A DNA stretch of 64,000 nt, taken from Lactarius indigo. Lineage: Eukaryota > Basidiomycota > Agaricomycetes > Russulales > Russulaceae. Under the pieces are notes generated by a model. That model worked only from the letters and a program-made list of their open reading frames with translations. It searched no databases and had not been told where the DNA came from. The DNA is taken from assembly GCA_025766275.1 (NCBI GenBank), contig JAFKAC010000016.1, positions 992,001-1,056,000 on the forward strand, given 5' to 3'. A program made the position numbers and the translations under genes. Of this stretch, positions 11,166-21,255 are shown piece after piece. The first letter of the stretch is position 1; each line of letters begins with the position of its first letter.

Positions 11166-12654
11166 TAGTAAAGGCAGACGTAAATCACGAATGGGCCTAT
11201 TAAATAGAGCTGCCGAATTGTTCGGATGGGGCCAGTGACATCAGCTGGAGATACCTTACCATGATAAAGAGATGGGCCCACTACACAGAAAACACTTCAC
11301 AGGTGCTGCCGATAGTCTCAAATGGGCCCAATGTTATTCCTAAGTGATACTACCGAATTCCTTGAATAGGCCCAGTGCTGCCCCTGAGACACGCCGCCGA
11401 CAGTCTCAAATGGGCCCGGTACTATTCCCCTGCAATGCTACCGAATGCCTTGAACGGGCCCATAATGGCTCCTTGGACATGCTGCCGATAGGATCAAATG
11501 GGCCCAGAATTGATCCTTGGTGAAATTGATAATTGTATCGAATGGGCCCAGTGCCAATCATAAGATATGCTGCCGATGGTCTCAAATGGGCCTGATATTA
11601 TCCTAAGTGACACTACCGATTTCCTTGAATGGGCCCAGCGTTGCTCTTAATAAATGCTGCCGATGGTCTCAAATGGGCCCGGTGTTTTCCTAAGTGATGC
11701 TACCGATTTCCTTGACTGGGCCCAGTGCCAATCATAAGATATGCTGCTGATGGTCTCAAATGGGCCCAGTGTTTTCCTGAGTGACACTACCGATTGCTTT
11801 GAATAGGCCCGGCGTTCCTCTCGATAAATGCTGCCGATGGCCTCAAATGGGCCTAGCATTGATACTTGGCGAAATTGCCGATTGCATTGAATGGGCCCAG
11901 TGTCAATCATAAGATATGGTACCGATGGTATCAAATGGGCCCAGTGTTTTCCTGAGCGACACTACCGATTGCTTTGAATAGGCCCAGCGTTGGTCTCAAT
12001 AAATGCTGTCGATGGCCTCAAATGGGCCCAGAATTGATCCTTGGTGAAATTGACGATTGCATTGAATGGGCCCAGTGTCAATCATAAGATATGCTGCCAA
12101 TGGTCTCAAATGGGCCCAGTGTTTTCCTGAGTGACACTACCGATTGCTTTGAAGAGGCCCAGCGTTGGTCTCAATAAATGCTGTCGATGGCCTCAAATGG
12201 GCCCAGAATTGATCCTTGGTGATATTGACGATTGTATTGAATGGGCCCAGTGTCAATCATAAGATATGCTGCCGATGGTCTCAAATGGGCCCGGTAATTT
12301 CCTAAGTGACACTACCGATTGCTTTGAATAGGCCCAGCATTGCTCTTAATAAATGCTGCCGATGGCCTCAAATGGGCCCAGAATTGATCCTTGGTGAAAT
12401 TGACGATTGCACTGAATGGGCCCAGTGTCAATCATAAGATATGCTGCCGATGGTCTCAAATGGGCCCAGTGTTTTCCTGAGCGACACTACCGATTGCTTT
12501 GAATAGGCCCAGCGTTGGTCTCAATAAATGCTGTTGATGGTCTCAAATGGGCCCAGAATTGATCCTTAGTGAAATTGACGATCGTATTGTATGGGCCCAG
12601 TGTCAATCATAAGATATGCTGCCGATGGTCTCAAATGGGCCCGGTAATTTCCTA
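11166..12654 (+). repeat. Left subterminal satellite array, outer part
   Basis: Tandem monomers of about 44 bp, each with a (G)GGCCCA box and most with a CTGCCGATGG box. Four diverged monomers (44+44+43+44) form a 175-bp higher-order unit: the 'gggcccagaattgatcc' unit recurs at 12,024, 12,199, 12,374 and 12,549. Monomers towards the outer end are more diverged. The array is interrupted by the copia element and resumes at 18,937. Confidence 0.92.
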
Positions 12655-12659
12655 AGTGA
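12655..12659 (+). repeat. Target-site duplication of the copia element (left)
   Basis: AGTGA, repeated at 18,937-18,941. Removing the retrotransposon and one copy restores a normal array monomer (CCTAAGTGACACTACCG). Confidence 0.93.
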
Positions 12660-13268
12660 TGATGAACAGCACACATAGATAGCTTACTCACAGAGGGACA
12701 AAGTGTTCTGTGGTGAGACAAGCTGGGTGGCTGGAAGCAGCAACAGGGAATCTAGCAGAGTGAAGCAGAGGTAAAGTCTGGCACACAGCAGAGTGAGAAC
12801 TGATGATAGTATTACAGGAGAGGGACTTTACCTGGCACACAGCAGAGTGAGAACTGATGTGGACCAGGGCGTACAGAGTACTCTACTTATACTATACAGG
12901 GGTGTGACACTAGTACAAGGACAGTAACATAGAGTCATGGAATACAAGGAGCGTTGTTCTATATACGGGGCAAAGGAATGTACCAAAGGAGAACAAGGCG
13001 ACCAGAACAAAGAAAGTCTAGACAAGTATGATATCATAGTGACATCACAATAAAGATAACGCCGCAAAGAGAACAAAGGAAGGAGTACAATGAAATGTCC
13101 AGAGTGTTCTACATGATGTCATTATGCATGATGTCATAGATAAGCTAAGAAGTCCGAGATTGTACAGATCATATAATCTAATCTATAGGTCCAATATATC
13201 TTATCTAAAGCAGTCCATATCTGCAAGTCCTTTAGAGCCGCTAAGTGCGTGCGGGCCACTTATCAACA
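12660..13268 (-). repeat. 3' LTR of the copia element (609 bp)
   Basis: Matches the other LTR except for C/T in 'accagggYgtac', T/C in 'aagtgcgYgcggg', and 54 extra bases near 12,815-12,868. The extra segment contains a second copy of a 28-bp stretch beginning CTGGCACACAGC, so it arose by, or was lost through, recombination between short direct repeats. Confidence 0.94.
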
Positions 13269-13278
13269 TCTCCCCGTG
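13269..13278 (-). other. Polypurine tract of the copia element
   Basis: In element orientation CACGGGGAGA lies directly before the 3' LTR start TGTTGATAAG. This is the expected position and composition for the plus-strand primer. Confidence 0.8.
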
Positions 13279-13287
13279 ATCTACAAT

Positions 13288-16200
13288 CTAAGTGCACAAG
13301 AGTCCCATGTCATCATTGTGCTTCTGCAGCAGGACACGCGGTAGTGACTTTGTAAAGCCGTCCGCAACCATATCTACAGTAGGAGTTCTAATGAGGGTGA
13401 TGGTCCCCTTTTCGATGTACTCCCTAATGACATGATGCCGTATGGCAATGTGCTTAGACCGTCTCCCAGTGACAGGGTTCAAGGCCAAGTCAATGGCACC
13501 CTTATTGTCACCATGTAGTGGGATGGGGTCGTCGACCTCGTACCCGAGTTCCGTGAGGAAGCTCTGATACCACGCAGCCTGGTTAGCCGCGTCGGTCATG
13601 GCCATGTACTCTGCCTCAGTAGTGTTTTGGGCCACAGTCTTTTGCTTGCGCGAAGACCAGCTTATTGCACCATTGGCTAGTAGGAATACATAACCGGAAG
13701 TGGAGTGGCGGTCATCAGTCTGATCAGCCAGACTGGAATCAGTGTAGCCATGAAGGCCATCGCCATTGGCGCCATCATAGACAATACGCATATCCATAGT
13801 TCCTACTAAGTAGGACAGGACATACTGCGCAAGTCGCAGATGTTGTGGTGAGGGATTCGCTGCGTACTGCGCCAGACGTGACACAGCGAAGGAGATATCT
13901 GGCCTAGTGCCAATCTGCACATAAAGCAGACTCCCAATCAGAGACTGGTAGTGGGAAATATCTGAGGCAGTTGCCTGCGACGTATATTTAACCAGGTGCT
14001 CGTCAGCACCAGCAGGCAAGGGTGTGTTGTGTGGTGTGGCATCAGACATGCCAAAGCGTTCAAGGACATCCTTGATGTAGCCAGACTGATCTATTTCGAT
14101 GCGTCTAAGGGAGCGGTCGCGCACAATGCGCATACCGAGATAAGACTCTATCTCCCCGAGATCTGTCATCTCATAGCGTTCAGACAAGTCTGACTTCAAA
14201 CGCTTGATACCACTCAGCGAGGGACCCAGTATAGTGATGTCGTCAACGTAGACAATAACGAAGAGTGGATCATACCCCTCCCGTTGAGGCATCACATATA
14301 TGCCAGCATCAGCAAACGTCCGCTTAAAGCCGAGTGCAGTGAGCACTCCATGGAATTGCAAGTTCCATGCGCGGGAGGCCTGTTTGAGACCATAGATCGC
14401 CTTAACTAGGCGACACACCTTCGTCTCAGAGCCAGTGACAGTGAAACCTTGTGGCTGCTCCATGTAAATCTCTTCGTCAAGCACGCCATTGAGAAAAGCA
14501 GACTTAACATCCATCTGATGGATGTGCCAGTCCTCCAGCGCGGCCAACGCCAGAAGTAAACGTAGCGACTCAAATCGTGCAACGGGAGAGAAGGTTTCAT
14601 CAAAATCTACGCCAGGGATCTGCGTGAATCCCTTAGCCACCAAGCGAGCTCTGTAGCGGCCATCTGCTTTGAGCTTAAAGACCCATTTGGATTTTACTGC
14701 CTTGCGATTAGGTGGGAGATCCACTAACTCCCAAGTCCCATTTTTAGCTAGGGCGTCCATTTCATACTGACACGCCTTTGTCCACTCATCTGCAGCTGCA
14801 GACCGCATGGCCTCTGCATAAGTTGCAGGGTCTCGGCCCACAAAGGCAGCAGCCAGTAACTCCGCATACCCCAGACGCCTGCCACGCCATGCCGCATTGT
14901 CCGCATTGAAGTAACGCGGATTAGGGACAGGGGCACGAGCACTGCGCCTTGGTGCATTGTCCATTTCGCGCAACAGCTGACTACGCTGTGCACGATCCTC
15001 AAATCCCCCAGGCATTTCTGGTGAGGGAGGAGGGACATGGCGCATAATGCGCGTTGCACTAGGACGCGGCGGGGGTGAAGTGGGAGTGGTCTGCTCACGT
15101 TTAGGTGTGGTGGGCAGGGCTGGTAAAGCAGGTGGTGGAGTGGTGGGGCGTGCTTGGACTTGTGGGGGGTCTAAGAGCTTTTCAACATCCTCCTCCTCAC
15201 TACTACTGGAGTGTGCAGGGGAGGGGGCTCGCATTGGTGGTAACGCCGGCGGGTGAGGCACGGCAGTCACTGTTGTGCTAGGCACGACTGGTGGTGAAGG
15301 TGTGGGGTGTGTCTCAACACCCTGAAGGGACGGGAAGCTACTCTCGTCGAATGTCACATCCCTGGACACTCGAACAGAGCGGGTTGAGCGGTCCCAGAGC
15401 TTATAGCCCTTAGATTCGGGCTCAAACCCGATAAGCGTGACCTCAATGGCCTTCGCATCCAATTTGCGACGCTTATCAGCGGGTACGTGCATGTACCCCT
15501 TGCATCCAAAGACGCGAAGATGTGAGACATCGGGCACTTTGCCAGAGTGCCAGAGCTCATAAGGAGTGCGCCATTTAAGCCCACGGACTGGAGAGCGGTT
15601 ATAGATGTGCACAGCTGCGCACACTGCATGCTCCCAGAAGCCTTTAGACATGCCAGCTGTGTGGAGCATGGACATTGCCTTATCCATAATGGTGCGGTTA
15701 AACCGCTCGGCTTTCCCGTTGGACTGTGGTGAACCCGGCATCGTAAGGTGATGCTCTATCCCTTTCTGCTTAAGAATGTCCTGTGTGACACTCGACATGT
15801 ATTCGCCACCGCGGTCAGAGTGCAGAGCGCGCAGTTTATGGCCAGACTGGGTTTCACCCCAAGCCAAATACATCTGCAGCGACTTAGCAAACTGGTCCTT
15901 CGACTTAAGGAAGTGGACCACAGTGAACTTAGTGTGGTCGTCTATGAAGGTGGCTGTATACGTCGAGCCTTGCAGGGATTGAGTTTGCATAGGACCGGCG
16001 AGGTCACTATGCACAATCTCAAATTGACGAGTTGTCCTCTTGGTGGAGGACGCAGAAAAGGGTTGGCGAGTGGATTTACCCATTTCGCACCCACGGCAGA
16101 CTGTGTGGGCCGTGGTGGAGCTATCTATGTCCATGCCAGTAGTGGCAGAGGGACCATGCGCCTTCAGCGCCGCAGAGGATATGTGTCCCATGCGTTGATG

Positions 16201-16680
16201 CCAGATATCAAGTGTGGCAGCACTTGATTTTGTGTGGGCGTTGAGGCCGACGCTGGCTGCGTCCAACCAGTAAAGGTTGTCCTCAAGGTAGCCTTTAGCC
16301 ACACACTTTTGGTTGACAGATATTTTAAATGAGCCACTGTCAAAGGCAATCTCAGCACCCTTTTGTGCTAGGGCGCGCGTTGACAAGAACCGCGTCTTCA
16401 CCTGTGGTAGGTGCAGCACATTGCTGAGGGTGATAGAGATACCCTGGCTCGTAGTAAAAACGACAGACCCAACACCCACTTGGTCTATGGTGGACTTATC
16501 ACCCAGGCGTACAGTGCCTTTAGTTGGGGTGTAGTCCTTGAAGTCAGACCGATGTGGGGTGATGTGGTGTGTGGCACCACTGTCCATCATCCAACGCACA
16601 CGCGAGGCAGCATACAAGGCAACACCAATTGATTCAGAGGCCCAATCTATCTTGGGCTCTACGACCTCCGTTGGTAGGTA
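13288..16680 (-). CDS. Ty1/copia Pol polyprotein (protease, integrase, reverse transcriptase, RNase H)
   Basis: About 1,130 residues. In order it shows an aspartic protease motif WMMDSGATHHITPH; the integrase zinc region HQRMGHIS...CRGCEMGK; the integrase core with VHSDLAGPMQ, LHSDRGGEYMS and SPQSNGKAERFNRT (D, D, E); reverse transcriptase with KSKWVFKLKADGRYRARLVAKG and the catalytic YVDD in VIVYVDDITILG; and RNase H with GYTDSSLADQ, NTTEAEYMA and HGDNKGAIDLA, ending in the KHIAIRHHVIRE region typical of copia elements. Translation presumably enters from gag by a +1 shift in the overlap 16,634-16,683, since this frame opens just after a TAG at 16,681-16,683 and has no well-placed ATG before the protease. 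Confidence 0.95.
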   Translation of the reverse strand, partial: YLPTEVVEPKIDWASESIGVALYAASRVRWMMDSGATHHITPHRSDFKDYTPTKGTVRLGDKSTIDQVGVGSVVFTTSQGISITLSNVLHLPQVKTRFLSTRALAQKGAEIAFDSGSFKISVNQKCVAKGYLEDNLYWLDAASVGLNAHTKSSAATLDIWHQRMGHISSAALKAHGPSATTGMDIDSSTTAHTVCRGCEMGKSTRQPFSASSTKRTTRQFEIVHSDLAGPMQTQSLQGSTYTATFIDDHTKFTVVHFLKSKDQFAKSLQMYLAWGETQSGHKLRALHSDRGGEYMSSVTQDILKQKGIEHHLTMPGSPQSNGKAERFNRTIMDKAMSMLHTAGMSKGFWEHAVCAAVHIYNRSPVRGLKWRTPYELWHSGKVPDVSHLRVFGCKGYMHVPADKRRKLDAKAIEVTLIGFEPESKGYKLWDRSTRSVRVSRDVTFDESSFPSLQGVETHPTPSPPVVPSTTVTAVPHPPALPPMRAPSPAHSSSSEEEDVEKLLDPPQVQARPTTPPPALPALPTTPKREQTTPTSPPPRPSATRIMRHVPPPSPEMPGGFEDRAQRSQLLREMDNAPRRSARAPVPNPRYFNADNAAWRGRRLGYAELLAAAFVGRDPATYAEAMRSAAADEWTKACQYEMDALAKNGTWELVDLPPNRKAVKSKWVFKLKADGRYRARLVAKGFTQIPGVDFDETFSPVARFESLRLLLALAALEDWHIHQMDVKSAFLNGVLDEEIYMEQPQGFTVTGSETKVCRLVKAIYGLKQASRAWNLQFHGVLTALGFKRTFADAGIYVMPQREGYDPLFVIVYVDDITILGPSLSGIKRLKSDLSERYEMTDLGEIESYLGMRIVRDRSLRRIEIDQSGYIKDVLERFGMSDATPHNTPLPAGADEHLVKYTSQATASDISHYQSLIGSLLYVQIGTRPDISFAVSRLAQYAANPSPQHLRLAQYVLSYLVGTMDMRIVYDGANGDGLHGYTDSSLADQTDDRHSTSGYVFLLANGAISWSSRKQKTVAQNTTEAEYMAMTDAANQAAWYQSFLTELGYEVDDPIPLHGDNKGAIDLALNPVTGRRSKHIAIRHHVIREYIEKGTITLIRTPTVDMVADGFTKSLPRVLLQKHNDDMGLLCT

Positions 16681-17599
16681 CTAGGACATGACTATTGGCA
16701 GCCTTGTTGCCTGCTTTCTCCTTCTCCTTTGCGTCAGCCTCATCCTTCTTCCTCTTCCTGCAATCAGGCTTGATATGGCCCTTTTTGTTGCAATAGTGGC
16801 AAGTCAGACCAGAGTGGTCCTTCTTGCCTTTTTTGCCCGTCGACTTGACGGGGGCCACCTTGTTGAGGGAAGAGCCAGAGGGCCCTGCGCGGCGAGCTTC
16901 TTCTGACACTATGCGCGCAATTATTTCAGCGTGCTTGAGTGCGGAGGGGGCCCCACTGGCAAGGATGGTTGAGGCCAACACCTCATAAGAGGGCGGCAGC
17001 GCGTGGAGGAGAATGAGGCAGTATTGGACGTCAGAGACACCCATCTGCGCATTGGAAAGGGCAACCCTTAGCTCATTGAGCTTGGCCAGCTGAGCGGCCA
17101 TGGGTGCGGAGTCGTCGAGGCGGGCTTGTGTTAACTGGATCCACAAGTTAAAGATAGTGGTGCTGCCCGAAGCACCAGCGTATACGTCTCTCAGCTTGTC
17201 CCACTTCGCCTTGAAGGTGGCATAGACAATATTGTCCGCCACAAGGGAGTAGACATCTGGCTTAAGGTAGAGGCGGAGGTACGCCTTGGAACGTCGCTGG
17301 ACTGAGTCCCACTCATCAGTAGTGATGCCTGATGGGGGTGTGTCCAAGGTGAACACATCTTCAGCCTCATGCAGCGTGAGGATAGCCTCAATGGTCCCAG
17401 ACCATTCGTTCCAGCCAGTGCCGTCAAACTGAGTGAGGTGAATGCCAGATGGCATGCCAAAGTTGGCACTGTGGGCCTGAGAGAGACGTGTGGAGGGTGT
17501 GGACCCAGAAGGAGGAGGGAGTGAGCCTCCTGCAGAGCCACCGGTGGGGCTGGGAGGAGCACCAGCACCAGCAGCAGGGGTAGATGAAGAACCAGACAT
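16634..17599 (-). CDS. Ty1/copia Gag (nucleocapsid) protein
   Basis: 321 residues starting at MSGSSSTPAAGAGAPP, a low-complexity head. Next is a copia-type Gag domain (FDGTGWNEWSGTIEAIL, then YLRLYLKPDVYSLVADN, WIQLTQARLDDS and ILLHALPPSYE), then one CCHC zinc knuckle, CHYCNKKGHIKPDCRK (C-x2-C-x4-H-x4-C), followed by a lysine-rich tail. It assembles the virus-like particle and binds element RNA. It ends at TGA 16,634-16,636, out of frame by +1 with Pol. Confidence 0.95.
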   Translation of the reverse strand: MSGSSSTPAAGAGAPPSPTGGSAGGSLPPPSGSTPSTRLSQAHSANFGMPSGIHLTQFDGTGWNEWSGTIEAILTLHEAEDVFTLDTPPSGITTDEWDSVQRRSKAYLRLYLKPDVYSLVADNIVYATFKAKWDKLRDVYAGASGSTTIFNLWIQLTQARLDDSAPMAAQLAKLNELRVALSNAQMGVSDVQYCLILLHALPPSYEVLASTILASGAPSALKHAEIIARIVSEEARRAGPSGSSLNKVAPVKSTGKKGKKDHSGLTCHYCNKKGHIKPDCRKRKKDEADAKEKEKAGNKAANSHVLVPTNGGRRAQDRLGL

Positions 17600-18369
17600 T
17601 GGGATGATTTATCTATCGCCGAGGAGCAGTCAGCGATAGTGCTTCATAGTTGCAAGACATAAAGATAGAGGGGGTACCACTCCTGTCTGTGATTCTGTAA
17701 GGCCAGAACGCTAACGCGTCCTGCCTCCTGATAGTATGCCAGTGATACAAGGGCTAGGCCCAGGTTGAGAGAGTCCCTTTGCCATACCATGAGCTAGCTG
17801 CCAGCCAGGACGTGTCCAAGACACAGCTCAAATGGTTTGCGTCAGGGGGAAGGTGAAGGGAATGCTTTCAGAGCCCAAGGCTGTCTACCTCAGCCTCCTC
17901 GGCCTATTGGTTGCCTCATCGCCACAAGTGGCTTTACTGAATCCTTTCCCATTGCCGCTACAAGGCAGGTATCTGGTTGCAGAACACCATAATGGTGAAC
18001 ACCCCCCAGAGCCTGAACCAGGTTTTACACTCCCATGGTGAGGAGATCCTGCGCCCAGTGTGGAGCACCAGAGACAGCTGGCGCTAAGCTCCACAATACA
18101 CAGCCCAGTGGGCCATGCACGCCTGGATATTTTGAAGTTAAGGGGCTACCAGACCCAGTCTCCTTGCGCATAGCGCAGGGGCTAGGAAAACAGTAGGGGT
18201 GAAAGTAGGACTACTGGGCAGTACATACACAGGAGGTTCCTTAGCAGAGACAAGTGGCGCCCCACTGCTCTCTGCCTTGGGCAAGGCTGGTAAGGCCCCA
18301 GACAGACCTTAGCCTGGTGTGTCCTCCTAGGAAGACAGTGACCAGCCAAGTGGAGTGGCTAGGGCACCA
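17600..18369 (-). other. Leader of the copia element between primer-binding site and gag
   Basis: About 770 bases without a supported gene. This is long for a copia leader and could hold packaging or translation signals. It contains a GC-rich segment and several short frames, none of them recognisable. Confidence 0.6.
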
Positions 18370-18381
18370 GGGCCCATAACC
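18370..18381 (-). other. Primer-binding site, initiator tRNA-Met anticodon type
   Basis: In element orientation GGTTATGGGCCC directly follows the 5' LTR. It is complementary to GGGCCCATAACC, the anticodon stem-loop of eukaryotic initiator tRNA-Met. This matches priming by an internally cut half-tRNA, as described for Drosophila copia, rather than by the tRNA 3' end. Confidence 0.8.
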
Positions 18382-18936
18382 TGATGAACAGCACACATAG
18401 ATAGCTTACTCACAGAGGGACAAAGTGTTCTGTGGTGAGACAAGCTGGGTGGCTGGAAGCAGCAACAGGGAATCTAGCAGAGTGAAGCAGAGGTAAAGTC
18501 TGGCACACAGCAGAGTGAGAACTGATGTGGACCAGGGTGTACAGAGTACTCTACTTATACTATACAGGGGTGTGACACTAGTACAAGGACAGTAACATAG
18601 AGTCATGGAATACAAGGAGCGTTGTTCTATATACGGGGCAAAGGAATGTACCAAAGGAGAACAAGGCGACCAGAACAAAGAAAGTCTAGACAAGTATGAT
18701 ATCATAGTGACATCACAATAAAGATAACGCCGCAAAGAGAACAAAGGAAGGAGTACAATGAAATGTCCAGAGTGTTCTACATGATGTCATTATGCATGAT
18801 GTCATAGATAAGCTAAGAAGTCCGAGATTGTACAGATCATATAATCTAATCTATAGGTCCAATATATCTTATCTAAAGCAGTCCATATCTGCAAGTCCTT
18901 TAGAGCCGCTAAGTGCGCGCGGGCCACTTATCAACA
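18382..18936 (-). repeat. 5' LTR of the copia element (555 bp)
   Basis: TG...CA ends and near identity with 12,660-13,268; it lacks the 54-bp internal segment of that copy. As the 5' LTR it should carry the promoter. Confidence 0.94.
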
Positions 18937-21150
18937 AGTGACACTACCGATTGCTTTGAATAGGCCCAGCATTGCTCTTAATAAATGCTGCCGATGGCCT
19001 CAAATGGGCCCAGAATTGATCCTTGGTGAAATTGACGATTGTATTGAATGGGCCCAGTGTCAATCATAAGATATGCTGCCGATGGTCTCAAATGGGCCCG
19101 GTAATTTCCTAAGTGACACTACCGATTGCTTTGAATAGGCCCAGCATTGCTCTTAATAAATGCTGCCGATGGCCTCAAATGGGCCCAGAATTGATCCTTG
19201 GTGAAATTGACGATTGCACTGAATGGGCCCAGTGTCAATCATAAGATATTCTGCCGATGGTCTCAAATGGGCCCAGTGTTTTCCTGAGCGACACTACCGA
19301 TTGCTTTGAATAGGCCCAGCATTGGTCTCAATAAATGCTGTCGATGGCCTCAAATGGGCCCAGAATTGATCCTTGGTGAAATTGACGATTGCACTGAATG
19401 GGCCCAGTGTCAATCATAAGATATGCTGCCGATGGTCTCAAATGGGCCCGGTAATTTCCTAAGTGACACTACCGATTGCTTTGAATAGGCCCAGCATTGC
19501 TCTTAATAAATGCTGCCGATGGCCTCAAATGGGCCCAGAATTGATCCTTGGTGAAATTGACGATTGCACTGAATGGGCCCAGTGTCAATCATAAGATATG
19601 CTGCCGATGGTCTCAAATGGGCCCAGTGTTTTCCTGAGCAACACTACCGATTGCTTTGAATAGGCCCAGCGTTGGTCTCAATAAATGCTGTCGATGGTCT
19701 CAAATGGGCCCAGTGTTTTCCTGAGTGACACTACCGATTGCTTTGAATAGGCCCAGCGTTGGTCTCAATAAATGCTGTCGATGGCCTCAAATGGGCCCAG
19801 AATTGATCCTTAGTGAAATTGGCGATCGTATTGAATGGGCCCAGTGTCAGTCATAAGATATGCTGCCGATGGTCTCAAATGGGCCCGGTAATTTCCTAAG
19901 TGACACTACCGATTGCTTTGAATAGGCCCAGCATTGCTCTTAATAAATGCTGCCGATGGCCTCAAATGGGCCCAGAATTGATCCTTGGTGAAATTGACGA
20001 TTGCATTGAATGGGCCCAGTGTCAATCATAAGATATGCTGCCAATGGTCTCAAATGGGCCCAGTGTTTTCCTGAGCGACACTACCGATTGCTTTGAAGAG
20101 GCCCAGTGTTCCTCTCAATAAATGCTGCCGATGGCCTCAAATGGGCCCAGAATTGATCCTTGGTGATATTGACGATTTTATTGAATGGGCCCAGTGTCAA
20201 TCATAAGATATGCTGCTGATGGTCTCAAATGGGCCTGGTAATTTCCTAAGTGACACTACCGATTCCCTTGAATGGGCCCAGCGTTGCTCTTAATAAATGC
20301 TGCCGATGGTCTCAAATGGGCCCAGCATTGATCCTTGGTGAAATTGCTGATTGTATTGAATAGACCCGGTGTCAATCACAAGACATGCTGCCGATGGTCT
20401 CAAATGGGCCCAGTGTTGTTCGTCAGTAATACTACCGATTACCTTGAATGGCCGAGTGTTGCAAATGATTCGTGCTGCCAATGGTACCCCATCGACCCAG
20501 TGTCATTCCTGAGTGTCACTACCGATTGCCTTGAATGGGCTCAAAATTGCTAGCGAGATATACTGTCAACAGGCTTAGATGGGCCCAGCATTGCTTGTGA
20601 GACATGCTGCCGATGGGCTCAAATGGGCCCAGCATTGCCCCTTGATGACATCCCTGATCAACTCAATGTTGCTCATGACAAGTTATGAGGGAAAGCACCG
20701 ATGGTCTTGAATGGACCCCATGTTGTTTACGAGGGATGCTACCGACAGGCCTAGCATCACTGACAAACCATATTAGGCCCATTTGAGACCATCGGCAGCA
20801 TTTCTTAAGAGCAACTCTGGGCCAATTCAATCTAATCGGTAGTATATCACTTTGGAACAAGACTGCTGACTATGTTGGCTGGGCCCAGGCATGTTCCTGT
20901 GATGCGCAGCCAACAACCTTCAATAGGCCCAGCCACCCATGGTCAGTCCTGAAATGTGTTGCTGATAGCTTTGAATGGGCTAAGAATCCTTTTAAGGGCC
21001 ACCATAGATTGCCTTTAATGGCCTGAGCCCTTCCCTCCAGAGTGCTGCCGATGGTCCTGAATGGGCCCAGAATTCTATGGGAAGCACTGGCATATTTGCC
21101 TTGACATGTACCGCCTGAATGATCCCAGTGATACTCATTGTTGTCCATCG
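18937..21150 (+). repeat. Left subterminal satellite array, inner part (starts with AGTGA duplication)
   Basis: Continuation of the 44-bp monomer / 175-bp higher-order array. It is regular to about 20,280 and then increasingly diverged towards the gene side, ending near 21,150 with isolated GGGCCCA and CTGCCGATGG boxes. Homogeneity in the middle and decay at both margins is usual for arrays kept alike by unequal exchange. Confidence 0.92.
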
Positions 21151-21255
21151 GCAGCCTATCATTCCCTGCGTTCTTGGCCGGCAAGCTATTCTGAGCGCAC
21201 TCATATGTTTTCCGATCAGAAGCTTTAACATTTGGACTATATAACACTCGATATA

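Larger units (their letters stand above)
12660..18936 (-). mobile_element. Complete Ty1/copia LTR retrotransposon nested in the left array
   Basis: A 6.28-kb element in minus orientation. It has LTRs beginning TGTTGATAAG and ending CATCA in element orientation, a 5-bp target duplication, a primer-binding site, a polypurine tract, gag, and pol in the copia order protease-integrase-RT-RNase H. Both coding regions lack internal stops. The LTRs differ by two substitutions and one 54-bp indel, so the insertion is recent. Confidence 0.95.

Noticed and set aside
18370..18381. Idea that the copia primer-binding site derived from the satellite GGGCCCA box
   Set aside because: The match to the initiator tRNA anticodon region over 12 bases fully explains it, and the satellite box is followed by GTG or GAA, not TAACC.
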